A stretch of DNA of 64,000 bases, from NCBI GenBank assembly GCA_943846735.1, contig OX044364.1:2232001-2296000 (forward strand), read 5' to 3'. Positions 9,486-17,581 of this stretch are shown here, in pieces; the stretch's first letter is position 1; each line of letters starts with the position of its first letter. Position numbers and translations under genes: made by a program. The notes beneath the pieces are model-generated. The model did not search any database and had not been told where the DNA came from. It saw only the letters and a program-made list of their open reading frames with translations. Source of the stretch: CAJQLB01 sp905479065. GTDB lineage: Bacteria > Bacteroidota > Bacteroidia > Flavobacteriales > Flavobacteriaceae.

Positions 9486-10352
9486 ATGAAGTATTATTTA
9501 AAAATATTATTGTCACTTGTTTGTTTATCATTTACAATAGGCTCGTTTGCACAAAAAGATTTTCAAGGAAAAGCGTATTATTTCTCAAAGTCTACTATGG
9601 ACATGGGTAGTTGGGGTGGCAAGATGAGTGAGCAGCAGAAAAAGCAAATTGCAGAAAGAATGAAGGGTATGTTTGAAAAGACATTTATTTTAACCTTTAA
9701 TAAAGAAGAGTCCATTTATAAAGAAGAGGAAAAATTGGAGGCCCCTGGTGGTGGAAGAGGATGGGGTTTTAGCATGTCAATGGGTGGCGGAAATGAGTAT
9801 AAAAACATAAAAGAAAATAAACTAATCGTTGAGAATGAATTTTTTGGGAAACAGTTTTTGGTGAAGGATAGTTTAGAAAAATTGGAATGGATCATGTCAA
9901 CTGAAACTAAACAGATTGGACAATATTTAGCCATAAAAGCCACTGCTACAAAAAAATTAGATGATACTGATTTTATGTCGGCCAGAAGAAGCAAAGGACG
10001 TGAAGGTAAAGAAAAGGACTCAACAAAATCATCTAACAATCCTATGGACGAAATTGAAATTCCAAAAGAACAAAAGGTTACTGCTTGGTACACTCCTCAA
10101 ATCCCAATCAACCAGGGTCCTGGCGAGTACTGGGGGCTTCCTGGTTTAATTTTAGAGGTAAGTGCAGGAAGGACGACCATACTGTGTTCAAAGATTGTCA
10201 TGAACCCTGACGAAAAAGAGGATATTAAAAGGCCAACCAAAGGTAAAGAAGTCACTCAGGCCGAGTATACGGAAATTGTTTCAAAAAAAATGAGAGAGAT
10301 GAGAGAGATGTACGGTGGTCGAGGTGGTCGAGGTGGAAAAATAAAAATGTAG
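9486..10352 (+). CDS. GLPGLI family protein with Arg-Gly-rich C-terminus
   Basis: This 288-residue secreted protein has an N-terminal signal peptide (KILLSLVCLSFTIGSFAQ). The family-defining motif lies in GEYWGLPGLILEVSAG, near residue 220. GLPGLI proteins are largely confined to Bacteroidota and often sit beside outer-membrane barrel genes; their biochemical role is not settled. The C-terminus carries the repeats MREMRE and GGRGGRGG. The next gene (10577-11377) is a clear paralogue with the same N-terminal DFQGKAYYFSKSTMDMG-like segment, so the pair arose by tandem duplication. A Ser/Lys-rich insert near residues 165-185 is absent from the partner. Confidence 0.88.
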   Translation: MKYYLKILLSLVCLSFTIGSFAQKDFQGKAYYFSKSTMDMGSWGGKMSEQQKKQIAERMKGMFEKTFILTFNKEESIYKEEEKLEAPGGGRGWGFSMSMGGGNEYKNIKENKLIVENEFFGKQFLVKDSLEKLEWIMSTETKQIGQYLAIKATATKKLDDTDFMSARRSKGREGKEKDSTKSSNNPMDEIEIPKEQKVTAWYTPQIPINQGPGEYWGLPGLILEVSAGRTTILCSKIVMNPDEKEDIKRPTKGKEVTQAEYTEIVSKKMREMREMYGGRGGRGGKIKM

Positions 10353-10540
10353 AACGAAATACACCAATTCACAGGGATATTAAACTTAATATTCTTAATC
10401 ACAGTTTCTAATAATTTTGACTTTATTAATCGTCTCTTAAGGATTTTCTTTAAGAGCTATGTATCATTTAATTACCCAATTCAAACGATAGTACTATGTT
10501 AATGTTATCGTAAACACGACACTAGTGTTTTACATTTTTT

Positions 10541-10548
10541 TAATTTTG
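10541..10548 (+). promoter_or_regulatory. Possible -7 promoter box for the second GLPGLI gene
   Basis: TAATTTTG fits TAnnTTTG, 28 bases before the ATG at 10577. The rest of the 224-base gap between the two GLPGLI genes shows nothing I can name. Confidence 0.45.
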
Positions 10549-10576
10549 TTGAACAAAACCAATACCCAACCATATC

Positions 10577-11377
10577 ATGAAAAGCGCGATGTCACTATCA
10601 ATTTTTACATTATTAATACTGTTATTACCTCTAAATGTTGTGTCTCAAGATTTTCAAGGTAAGGCCTTTTATTTTTCAAAATCTACCATGGATCTTGGTA
10701 ACTTTGGAGCCCGCATGAGCGAGGCCCAGAAAAAACAAATTCAAGCTGGACTGAAAAACCGTTTGGAAAAAACCTATATCCTTACATTCAATAAAGAAGA
10801 ATCTTTTTTTGAAGAAGACGAGAAATTAGACGCTATGTCAGGTGCTACAGACTCGTGGGGTAAAAACTTTTCTCCAGGAAAGCAATACAAAAATGTGAAG
10901 ACAAATAGCTTATTACAAAGTCAAGAATTTTACGGTAAACAATTTTTAGTAGAGGATAAGTTATTAGAGATTGCGTGGAGTATGGGTTCTGAAACAAAAA
11001 AAATAGGAAACTATACTTGTTTCAAAGCTACGGCAACAATCCCAGTAGCAGATTTAGAATGGTACAATTTTTCATGGAGTAGTATGTCACAGAAAGAGGA
11101 CGATAGCGTTAAAACAACTGAAGTCATCGCGTGGTATTCTCCGCAAATCCCAGTTAGTCAAGGGCCTTTGGAGTACTGGGGGTTACCTGGACTCATTCTT
11201 GAAGTTAATGTTGGAAATACCACGATGTTATGTTCAAAAATAGTGATGAATCCGCAAGAAAAGTCAACTATTGAAGCTCCTCAAAAAGGTAAAATCATCA
11301 ATAAAAAAGACTATCAAACGACCATTGCAGGAAAGATGATGGAAATGAGAAATAACCGAGGTAGAAGGCGAAATTAA
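10577..11377 (+). CDS. GLPGLI family protein (second copy)
   Basis: The 266-residue exported protein is a paralogue of the one at 9486-10352. It starts with a signal peptide (SIFTLLILLLPLNVVSQ), then DFQGKAFYFSKSTMDLG, and carries EYWGLPGLILEVNVG near residue 205, followed by the conserved TTMLCSKIVMNP segment. The C-terminus is basic (NNRGRRRN) but lacks the Gly-Arg repeats of the first copy. It stands 120 bases before the outer-membrane barrel gene on the same strand, the usual family context, which suggests that the set works together at the outer membrane. The precise function is unknown. Confidence 0.88.
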   Translation: MKSAMSLSIFTLLILLLPLNVVSQDFQGKAFYFSKSTMDLGNFGARMSEAQKKQIQAGLKNRLEKTYILTFNKEESFFEEDEKLDAMSGATDSWGKNFSPGKQYKNVKTNSLLQSQEFYGKQFLVEDKLLEIAWSMGSETKKIGNYTCFKATATIPVADLEWYNFSWSSMSQKEDDSVKTTEVIAWYSPQIPVSQGPLEYWGLPGLILEVNVGNTTMLCSKIVMNPQEKSTIEAPQKGKIINKKDYQTTIAGKMMEMRNNRGRRRN

Positions 11378-11497
11378 ATGTCCTTTTTAAAGGAATATTT
11401 GGGCTCATTATTTTGGCATTTATTTAACATAACACTATTAAACCAAATCATATCATTGCAGTCAAATTAGGGTAAATCAACTCAAGACATTAAACCT

Positions 11498-14242
11498 ATG
11501 AAAAATATACTCGTATTCTTTTTTTTGACAATAACCTGTTTTTCTCACAGCCAACTTAGATTTGAAGGTGTCGTCAAAGATAGTTCAGGAATAGCTCTGG
11601 AATTGGCTAACGTCATTGCCATTAATAAGTCAACTAGTGCATTAGAGTCATATGCTATAACAGATGAAAAAGGCTATTTTTTATTAAGTCTTGGAAAAAA
11701 TGAAACCTATAAATTTCAGGTTAGTTATATAGGAATGAAGAGTTTGGAGCAGGAGGTTACTACCATCGAAGCCAATATTACTCAAAACTTTACTTTATTA
11801 CCCGACAACGCCTTGGATGCTGTTGAATTGACCTATGAAATGCCAGTAACTGTCAAAGGAGATACACTAGTCTATAATGCTGATTCTTTCAAAACAGGAG
11901 CCGACCGAAAACTTGAGGATGTCCTGGAGAATTTGCCAGGTGTTGAAATAAATGAAGATGGTCAAGTTGAAGTAGAGGGTAAAGTTGTCAATAAACTCAT
12001 GGTTAATGGTAAAGATTTTTTTGACGGAGACACTAAAGTTGCTACCAAAAATATTCCATCAAATGCAGTCGATAAAATACAAGTGTTACGCAATTACTCT
12101 GAGGTTGGGCAATTGAGTGGTGTAACAAATAATCAAGATAATGTGGCTTTGAATATTAAACTGAAAGAAGGTAAAGAAAATTTTTGGTTTGGAAATGTTA
12201 CAGCAGGAGCAGGGCAATCTCCAGACGAGAACTTGTACCTAGCTCAGCCCAAGTTGTTTTATTACAGTCCAAAATTTAGTCTGAATTTTATTGGCGATTT
12301 GAATAATATTGGAGAGGTTGCCCTGTCACGACGAGATATTAGAAATTTTGGAGGTGGGTTTGGATTCCAAGCTCCGAGTAGGAGTAGTGGAACAGATATC
12401 AATCTAGGAGATAACAGTCTTGGCTTTTTAACGAGCCAAAATAATGCTTTAGATGTTGAAAATAAGTTAGGGGCAACAAATTTTAGTTATTCACCAAATA
12501 AGGCATTAGACATCAGTGGATTTGCAATTTACAATGTTAGTCGTATCGCTTCTAAACAAAAAAGTTTTAGAGAATATACTGATTCAGATTTGGGTATACC
12601 AGATGAATCTACAGAGCAGATTAGTGATGAACGTTCTAATCAAGGATTACTTAAGTTGAGCGTTTCTTACAAACCTAACGTTAATAATCAGTTAGATTAT
12701 GATATTTTAGGGCGTCTTTCAAAGGATGAGCAACGACAAAATTTCTTATCATCAGTTTTAGGCTCAACGAATCAAATTGATGAGACTACACCTTTCAGTA
12801 TCAGTCAGAGCATGAATTATTATTACACTTTAAACGACAAAAATATTTTTGCATTTGAGGCGCAACACTTAATTAAAGATGAGGATCCTTTTTACAATGC
12901 CATACTCGTTAATGATCCTACAAATAATGATGATGTTAATCCAGATAATAGAGATGCTTTTGATACAACAGCTGAGGCTCTGGGATTAAATACTTCACTC
13001 GATAATTATGATTTAGCTCAGAACAGACGAATTAAATCTAATCAACTTGATGCAAAATTGGATTACTATTACATCATCAATGGTAAAAGTAATTTAAACC
13101 TGACATTTGGAACGATTTTAAGCCGTCAAAGTTTTAATTCTAATATTTTTCAATTTCTTGAGGATGGTTCGGTTTTTGATCCTACACCTACCTTCAATGA
13201 TGGACGTGCAACTAACGACACAGAATATAATTTTAATGATATTTACTTGGGGTTTCACTACAGAGTCAAAGCAGGTAAGTTTACGTTGACTCCTGGATTT
13301 TCACTACATTCTTATGGCAATAATAATAGCCAATTTGATGAGACATACAGTGATAATTTTTTTAGAATCTTACCAGATTTTGAAGCACGTATTCAATTTA
13401 AAAAGAGTGAAAGTTTGACATTTAGTTATGACATGCGAAATCGTTTTACTGATGTTACAAAATTGGCACAGGGACTAGTTTTAAACAACTTTAACAGCAT
13501 CCAATATGGAGAGCCTGAATTACAAAATGCTTTGTCTCACAATGTTAGTTTATTTTATTCAAGCTTTAATTTATTTAACTATACCAACGTATTTGGGCGT
13601 TTAGCATATTCTAAAAACATTGATCAAATTCGAGGATTAACGAATTTTGAAAATGTGATCACAACAAGCACTTTTTTTAATTCAAGTTTTGCTGATGAAA
13701 ACGTTTCAGCATTTGGACGTATTCAGCGTACATTCGGTAAAATTAGAGCAACGTTAAATGCAAATTTTAATTATAGTAAAATCAATCAGTTCATTCAAAA
13801 CAGACAATCTCTTAACGAGGGATTTACTCAAAGTTATACACCAGGACTTAGAACTAATTTTAAAGTAGCACCAAACGTAAGCGTTAAATATCGCTATAGC
13901 GTGTCAACTAATGATCAAGGAGGTAATAAGACAACGTTTTATACAAATGCGCCATCGATTGATTTTGACGCCTACATTTGGAAATCTTTAACTTTAAGAT
14001 CAGATTTCACCTACACAAAGCAAAGCACAGATGCGGGAAATAGTGACTCCTTTAAAACTTGGAATGCTTCTTTATCGTACCGAAAAGACAGGGATGCAAA
14101 GTTAGAATATGAAATAAAAGCTACAAATTTGCTAAATATAGAATCTCGCTTAAATAACAGTGCAAATAATTTATCTGTTTCATCCACACAGACCTTTATT
14201 CAGCCACGGTTTGTCACATTTAGATTAATCTATCAATTGTAG
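11498..14242 (+). CDS. Outer-membrane beta-barrel protein with carboxypeptidase-regulatory-like and plug domains
   Basis: The 914-residue TonB-dependent-receptor-like protein has a signal peptide (residues 1-18), a CarboxypepD_reg-like domain (about 20-105, LRFEGVVKDSSGIALELANV) and a plug-like domain (about 110-210, with KLEDVLENLPGVEINEDGQV). A long barrel of alternating aromatic strands follows, ending in FVTFRLIYQL with the hydrophobic C-terminal residues used for barrel assembly. No TonB box is obvious, so energised transport is not certain. It is the third gene of the GLPGLI cluster, and GLPGLI proteins commonly accompany this barrel type. The substrate is unknown. Confidence 0.88.
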   Translation: MKNILVFFFLTITCFSHSQLRFEGVVKDSSGIALELANVIAINKSTSALESYAITDEKGYFLLSLGKNETYKFQVSYIGMKSLEQEVTTIEANITQNFTLLPDNALDAVELTYEMPVTVKGDTLVYNADSFKTGADRKLEDVLENLPGVEINEDGQVEVEGKVVNKLMVNGKDFFDGDTKVATKNIPSNAVDKIQVLRNYSEVGQLSGVTNNQDNVALNIKLKEGKENFWFGNVTAGAGQSPDENLYLAQPKLFYYSPKFSLNFIGDLNNIGEVALSRRDIRNFGGGFGFQAPSRSSGTDINLGDNSLGFLTSQNNALDVENKLGATNFSYSPNKALDISGFAIYNVSRIASKQKSFREYTDSDLGIPDESTEQISDERSNQGLLKLSVSYKPNVNNQLDYDILGRLSKDEQRQNFLSSVLGSTNQIDETTPFSISQSMNYYYTLNDKNIFAFEAQHLIKDEDPFYNAILVNDPTNNDDVNPDNRDAFDTTAEALGLNTSLDNYDLAQNRRIKSNQLDAKLDYYYIINGKSNLNLTFGTILSRQSFNSNIFQFLEDGSVFDPTPTFNDGRATNDTEYNFNDIYLGFHYRVKAGKFTLTPGFSLHSYGNNNSQFDETYSDNFFRILPDFEARIQFKKSESLTFSYDMRNRFTDVTKLAQGLVLNNFNSIQYGEPELQNALSHNVSLFYSSFNLFNYTNVFGRLAYSKNIDQIRGLTNFENVITTSTFFNSSFADENVSAFGRIQRTFGKIRATLNANFNYSKINQFIQNRQSLNEGFTQSYTPGLRTNFKVAPNVSVKYRYSVSTNDQGGNKTTFYTNAPSIDFDAYIWKSLTLRSDFTYTKQSTDAGNSDSFKTWNASLSYRKDRDAKLEYEIKATNLLNIESRLNNSANNLSVSSTQTFIQPRFVTFRLIYQL

Positions 14243-14352
14243 TATTACAAGTGACTATTTTATTTTGGTTTGACTTGATATTTCAGAATTAAATTACTTT
14301 TTTTTAGTTAATTTAGATTTCTTTTAAAGTCTTAACTCAAATAACTATACTG

Positions 14353-15906
14353 ATGAAGCATCTTTATACACTATTTTTACTATTATTTTTGATTTCTTTT
14401 AGCAATACATCTGCTCAAAATAGCATTATTGATGATATGGTTGCAGAGGCAAGTAGCAACTCTGATCTAGAACGTTTAGCACATGAGCTTTTAGACGTCG
14501 TTGGACCTCGCTTGGTAGGAACACCTCAAATGCAACACGCGAGTCAATGGGCTATTGAGCAGTACAAAAAATGGGGTATAGAAGCAAGACAGGAACAATA
14601 TGGAACTTGGCGTGGATGGGAGCGTGGTATTACACATATTGACATGATTTCTCCAAGAATTCAAACACTTGACGGGATGCAATTGGCCTGGAATCCAAGT
14701 ACGGGAAGTGCAGGGGTAACTGCCGAAGTTATTACGTTACCAGAAAACGTAAAAGATTCTTTAGATTTTAAACAATGGTTACCTAATGTTAAAGGAAAAT
14801 TTGTTTTGGTTTCAATGAAACAACCAACAGGTAGACCAGACTATAACTGGGAAGAGTTTGCAACAGAAGAGTCATTTACTAAAATGAAAGATGAACGTGA
14901 TAGTCTCACCATGTCGTGGCGAACCAATTTAAGACGTACTGGTTTTAATAGACGTTCAATAATAAGAGCTCTTGAGGATGCTGGTGCTGCTGGAATTGTG
15001 GCAAGTAATTGGTCAAGAGGGTTTGGGGTTAATAAAATATTTAGTGCTCGAACGAAAGTTATTCCAACAGTGGATATGGAGTTGGAAGATTACACGATGC
15101 TTTATAGAATGGTAGAATATGGGGACAAACCAATTCTTAAAATTGTTGCAGAATCTAAAGAATTAGGAGAGGTGCCTACATTTAATACTATCGGAGAAAT
15201 CAGAGGCACAGAGAAGCCAAAAGAATATATTGTATTATCTGCCCATTTTGATTCGTGGGATGGAGGGACAGGAGCCACGGATAACGGAACAGGTACCTTG
15301 GTTATGATGGAAGCAATGCGATTATTGAAAAAGTTTTATCCAAATCCAAAACGAACTATTATCGTTGGTCATTGGGGTAGTGAAGAGCAAGGACTTAATG
15401 GCTCTCGAGCTTTCGTAGAAGATCATCCAGAAATAGTTAAAAATATTCAGGCATCATTTAATCAAGATAATGGAACTGGTCGCGTGGTCAATATTTCAGG
15501 AGCTGGCTTTTTACATGCTTATGATTATCTGGGAAGTTGGTTGGCAGCGGTTCCTAGAGATATTACACAACATATTGAAACTAATTATCCAGGCTCTCCA
15601 AGTGGAGGAGGCTCTGATAACGCATCTTTTTTAGCTGCTGGTGCCCCTGCTTTTAATCTGAGTGCCTTAAATTGGTCATATTGGAACTACACCTGGCATA
15701 CCAATCGTGATACTTATGATAAAATTATATTTGATGATTTAAAAAATAATGCCATATTAACAGCAATCTTAACTTACATGGCAAGTGAAGATCCTGACAA
15801 AACTTCAACAGAAAAAATAGTCCTTCCGGTGAGTAGACGTACAGGTAAGCAAATGAAATGGCCATCACAGCGATCTCCTACACGAAGAGGAGGATTGGAC
15901 AATTAA
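14353..15906 (+). CDS. M28 family zinc aminopeptidase, exported
   Basis: The 517-residue exported peptidase has a signal peptide (LFLLLFLISFSNTSAQ), a PA-type insert domain (about 115-270) and an M28 catalytic domain. Dizinc-centre residues are visible in order: His and Asp in SAHFDSWDGGTGATDNGTG, the Glu pair in HWGSEEQGLNGS, Asp in NQDNGTG, and a His in WHTNRDTYD. It should release N-terminal amino acids from peptides in the periplasm or outside the cell. The C-terminus is basic. It follows the outer-membrane barrel by 110 bases on the same strand and converges with metK; I see no clear terminator in the 34-base gap. Confidence 0.92.
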   Translation: MKHLYTLFLLLFLISFSNTSAQNSIIDDMVAEASSNSDLERLAHELLDVVGPRLVGTPQMQHASQWAIEQYKKWGIEARQEQYGTWRGWERGITHIDMISPRIQTLDGMQLAWNPSTGSAGVTAEVITLPENVKDSLDFKQWLPNVKGKFVLVSMKQPTGRPDYNWEEFATEESFTKMKDERDSLTMSWRTNLRRTGFNRRSIIRALEDAGAAGIVASNWSRGFGVNKIFSARTKVIPTVDMELEDYTMLYRMVEYGDKPILKIVAESKELGEVPTFNTIGEIRGTEKPKEYIVLSAHFDSWDGGTGATDNGTGTLVMMEAMRLLKKFYPNPKRTIIVGHWGSEEQGLNGSRAFVEDHPEIVKNIQASFNQDNGTGRVVNISGAGFLHAYDYLGSWLAAVPRDITQHIETNYPGSPSGGGSDNASFLAAGAPAFNLSALNWSYWNYTWHTNRDTYDKIIFDDLKNNAILTAILTYMASEDPDKTSTEKIVLPVSRRTGKQMKWPSQRSPTRRGGLDN

Positions 15907-15940
15907 TGTAAATAGTCTGTGAGGGTTTCATTTTGAGGAT

Positions 15941-17197
15941 TTAGTCCAATCGAAAAGCCTTTTTTACCTTGTCTACAAAATCCAATTTCTCCCATGTGAA
16001 AAGCTCAACTTCCATGGTAACTGTATTGCCATTTGGTTGTTCAAATGTTTTGGAAATGGTCTCATTTTCTCTTCCCATGTGACCGTAAGCGGCAGTCTCA
16101 CTATACATTGGATTTCGAAGCTTTAATCGTTTCTCAATTGCAGCAGGTCGCATATCAAAAATGTCTGACACCTTTTTTGCAATCTCACCGTCTGTCATAT
16201 TAAAAGGGCATGAACCATAGGTGTCAATAAAAATCCCCATGGGTTCAACAACACCAATTGCATAACTAACTTGAACTAATACTTCATCACAAACACCTGC
16301 AGCAACTAGATTTTTTGCAATATGTCTGGTAGCATAAGCAGCACTTCTGTCTACCTTACTCGGGTCTTTCCCAGAAAAAGCGCCCCCTCCGTGTGCTCCT
16401 TTGCCGCCATAGGTGTCCACAATTATTTTTCGTCCGGTAAGTCCAGTATCCCCATGTGGCCCACCAATGACAAATTTTCCAGTTGGATTGATGTGATACT
16501 TAATATCATTTGTAAATAATGTTTGAGTATGCTGTGGTAATTTGGCAATTACACGAGGTATTAAAATAGTTTTGATGTCATTTTCGATTGTTTTAAGCAT
16601 GACAGCGTCAGCATCAAAGTCATCGTGTTGTGTTGAGACTACGATTGCATCGATTCTTTGGGGGACATTATTGTCATTGTATTCAATGGTGACTTGACTT
16701 TTTGAATCAGGACGTAAATACGTAATATCTCTATTTTCTCTTCGTAATTCGGCAAGTTCTGTTAGAATACGATGCGCTAAATCTAACGCTAAAGGCATAT
16801 AGTTTTCTGTTTCGCGTGTTGCATAACCAAACATCATTCCTTGATCACCCGCGCCTTGTTTTTCTTTAGTTTCTCTGTCGATTCCTCTGTTAATGTCATC
16901 TGACTGTTCGTGAATTGCTGAGAACACTCCACAAGAATCACCGTCAAACATGTATTCACTTTTTGTGTAGCCAATATCTTTAATTGTCTGTCTTGCAATT
17001 TTTTGAACATCCAGATAAGTGGTAGATTTCACCTCTCCAGCTAAAACAACTTGGCCTGTGGTTACTAAAGTTTCACAAGCGACTTTAGCATCTTTGTCAA
17101 ATGCCAAAAAATTATCAATTAATGCATCACTAATTTGATCTGCAACTTTGTCTGGATGCCCTTCTGAGACACTTTCTGATGTAAATAAATAAGCCAT
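15941..17197 (-). CDS. metK: S-adenosylmethionine synthetase
   Basis: MetK makes S-adenosylmethionine from methionine and ATP. The 418-residue protein has the family hallmarks: MAYLFTSESVSEGHPDK at the start, the GAGDQGMMFGYA hexapeptide region near residue 118, and GGGAFSGKDPSKVDRSAAY, the phosphate-binding P-loop. The length is usual. Its 5' leader carries a SAM-II-like riboswitch (17256-17308), so the enzyme is probably repressed by its own product. The start codon region ATGGCT is complementary to a leader segment, which may be the translational off switch. The gene is divergent from ppc. Confidence 0.97.
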   Translation of the reverse strand: MAYLFTSESVSEGHPDKVADQISDALIDNFLAFDKDAKVACETLVTTGQVVLAGEVKSTTYLDVQKIARQTIKDIGYTKSEYMFDGDSCGVFSAIHEQSDDINRGIDRETKEKQGAGDQGMMFGYATRETENYMPLALDLAHRILTELAELRRENRDITYLRPDSKSQVTIEYNDNNVPQRIDAIVVSTQHDDFDADAVMLKTIENDIKTILIPRVIAKLPQHTQTLFTNDIKYHINPTGKFVIGGPHGDTGLTGRKIIVDTYGGKGAHGGGAFSGKDPSKVDRSAAYATRHIAKNLVAAGVCDEVLVQVSYAIGVVEPMGIFIDTYGSCPFNMTDGEIAKKVSDIFDMRPAAIEKRLKLRNPMYSETAAYGHMGRENETISKTFEQPNGNTVTMEVELFTWEKLDFVDKVKKAFRLD

Positions 17198-17220
17198 GAA
17201 CTCTTTAAATTAGTATCGAT

Positions 17221-17244
17221 AAACTTTGATGGCTAAGGCTGTAG
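17221..17244 (-). promoter_or_regulatory. Expression platform of the metK leader (anti-aptamer and start-codon mask)
   Basis: In the minus-strand transcript this segment reads CTACAGCCTTAGC, one C, then ATCAAAGTTT. The first block pairs with the aptamer piece GCTAAAGCAGTAG (11 pairs, two mismatches). The second pairs perfectly over 10 bases with AAACTTTGAT (17302-17293) in the aptamer loop. AGCCAT at the junction (17234-17229) is the exact complement of ATGGCT, the metK start codon plus the next codon (17197-17192). The segment can therefore either unfold the aptamer or cover the start codon, but not both. There is no T run, so control is probably translational. This is a reading of base complementarity only. 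Confidence 0.6.
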
Positions 17245-17255
17245 GAATTTGTAAA

Positions 17256-17308
17256 CTACTGCTTTAGCATTTTTTATTGAGGTTGCAATCAGATCAAAGT
17301 TTTCCTCG
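17256..17308 (-). ncRNA. SAM-II-like riboswitch aptamer upstream of metK
   Basis: The transcript folds with P1 as GAGG (17307-17304) against CCTC (17282-17279). The loop contains CTTTGATCTGATTGCAA and is followed by an A-rich strand and GCTAAAGCAG. This matches the SAM-II layout: a single hairpin whose loop ends in ATTGCAA, then an A-rich strand and the conserved GCTAAA, with a pseudoknot between loop and tail. Here CTG in the loop can pair with CAG after GCTAAA. P1 is short (4 pairs), which lowers certainty. The gene context, metK, fits SAM sensing. SAM-II is best known from alphaproteobacteria. Confidence 0.68.
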
Positions 17309-17319
17309 AAAATTCTTAA

Positions 17320-17327
17320 CAAATGTA
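17320..17327 (-). promoter_or_regulatory. Probable -7 promoter box for metK
   Basis: Minus-strand TACATTTG fits TAnnTTTG exactly. Transcription from it would begin within about 10 bases upstream of the SAM-II-like P1 stem, as expected if the aptamer is the 5' end of the RNA. A TTTG lies upstream but at short spacing. Confidence 0.55.
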
Positions 17328-17581
17328 AATAATATCATCCAACAAAAAAATGGTTTTGATAGAAATCAATATGAAAAAGAAAAATAGTCTATAACTTCAA
17401 TCAGAATGTTGAAAAATTAGTTATTCTTTCGGCGTAATAAAGAATATTAAAATTAATAGCTAGTTTATTATGGTTTGTGTATTTAAAATTCAAATAATAG
17501 GATTATTCGCAAAAATTTTTAAAATCTATAAGAGTATGCATTAGCTTTACTACATTTACTAGTTAATAAAGTCGTCATATA
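17328..17581. other. metK-ppc divergent intergenic region with an inverted repeat
   Basis: Beyond the metK promoter the gap holds an 8-base perfect inverted repeat, TATTCTTT (17422-17429) and AAAGAATA (17439-17446), spaced by nine bases. It could be a regulator site for ppc or metK or a small hairpin. No leader ORF, terminator or clear ppc promoter was found. The sequence is very AT-rich, so chance symmetry is possible. Confidence 0.4.
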
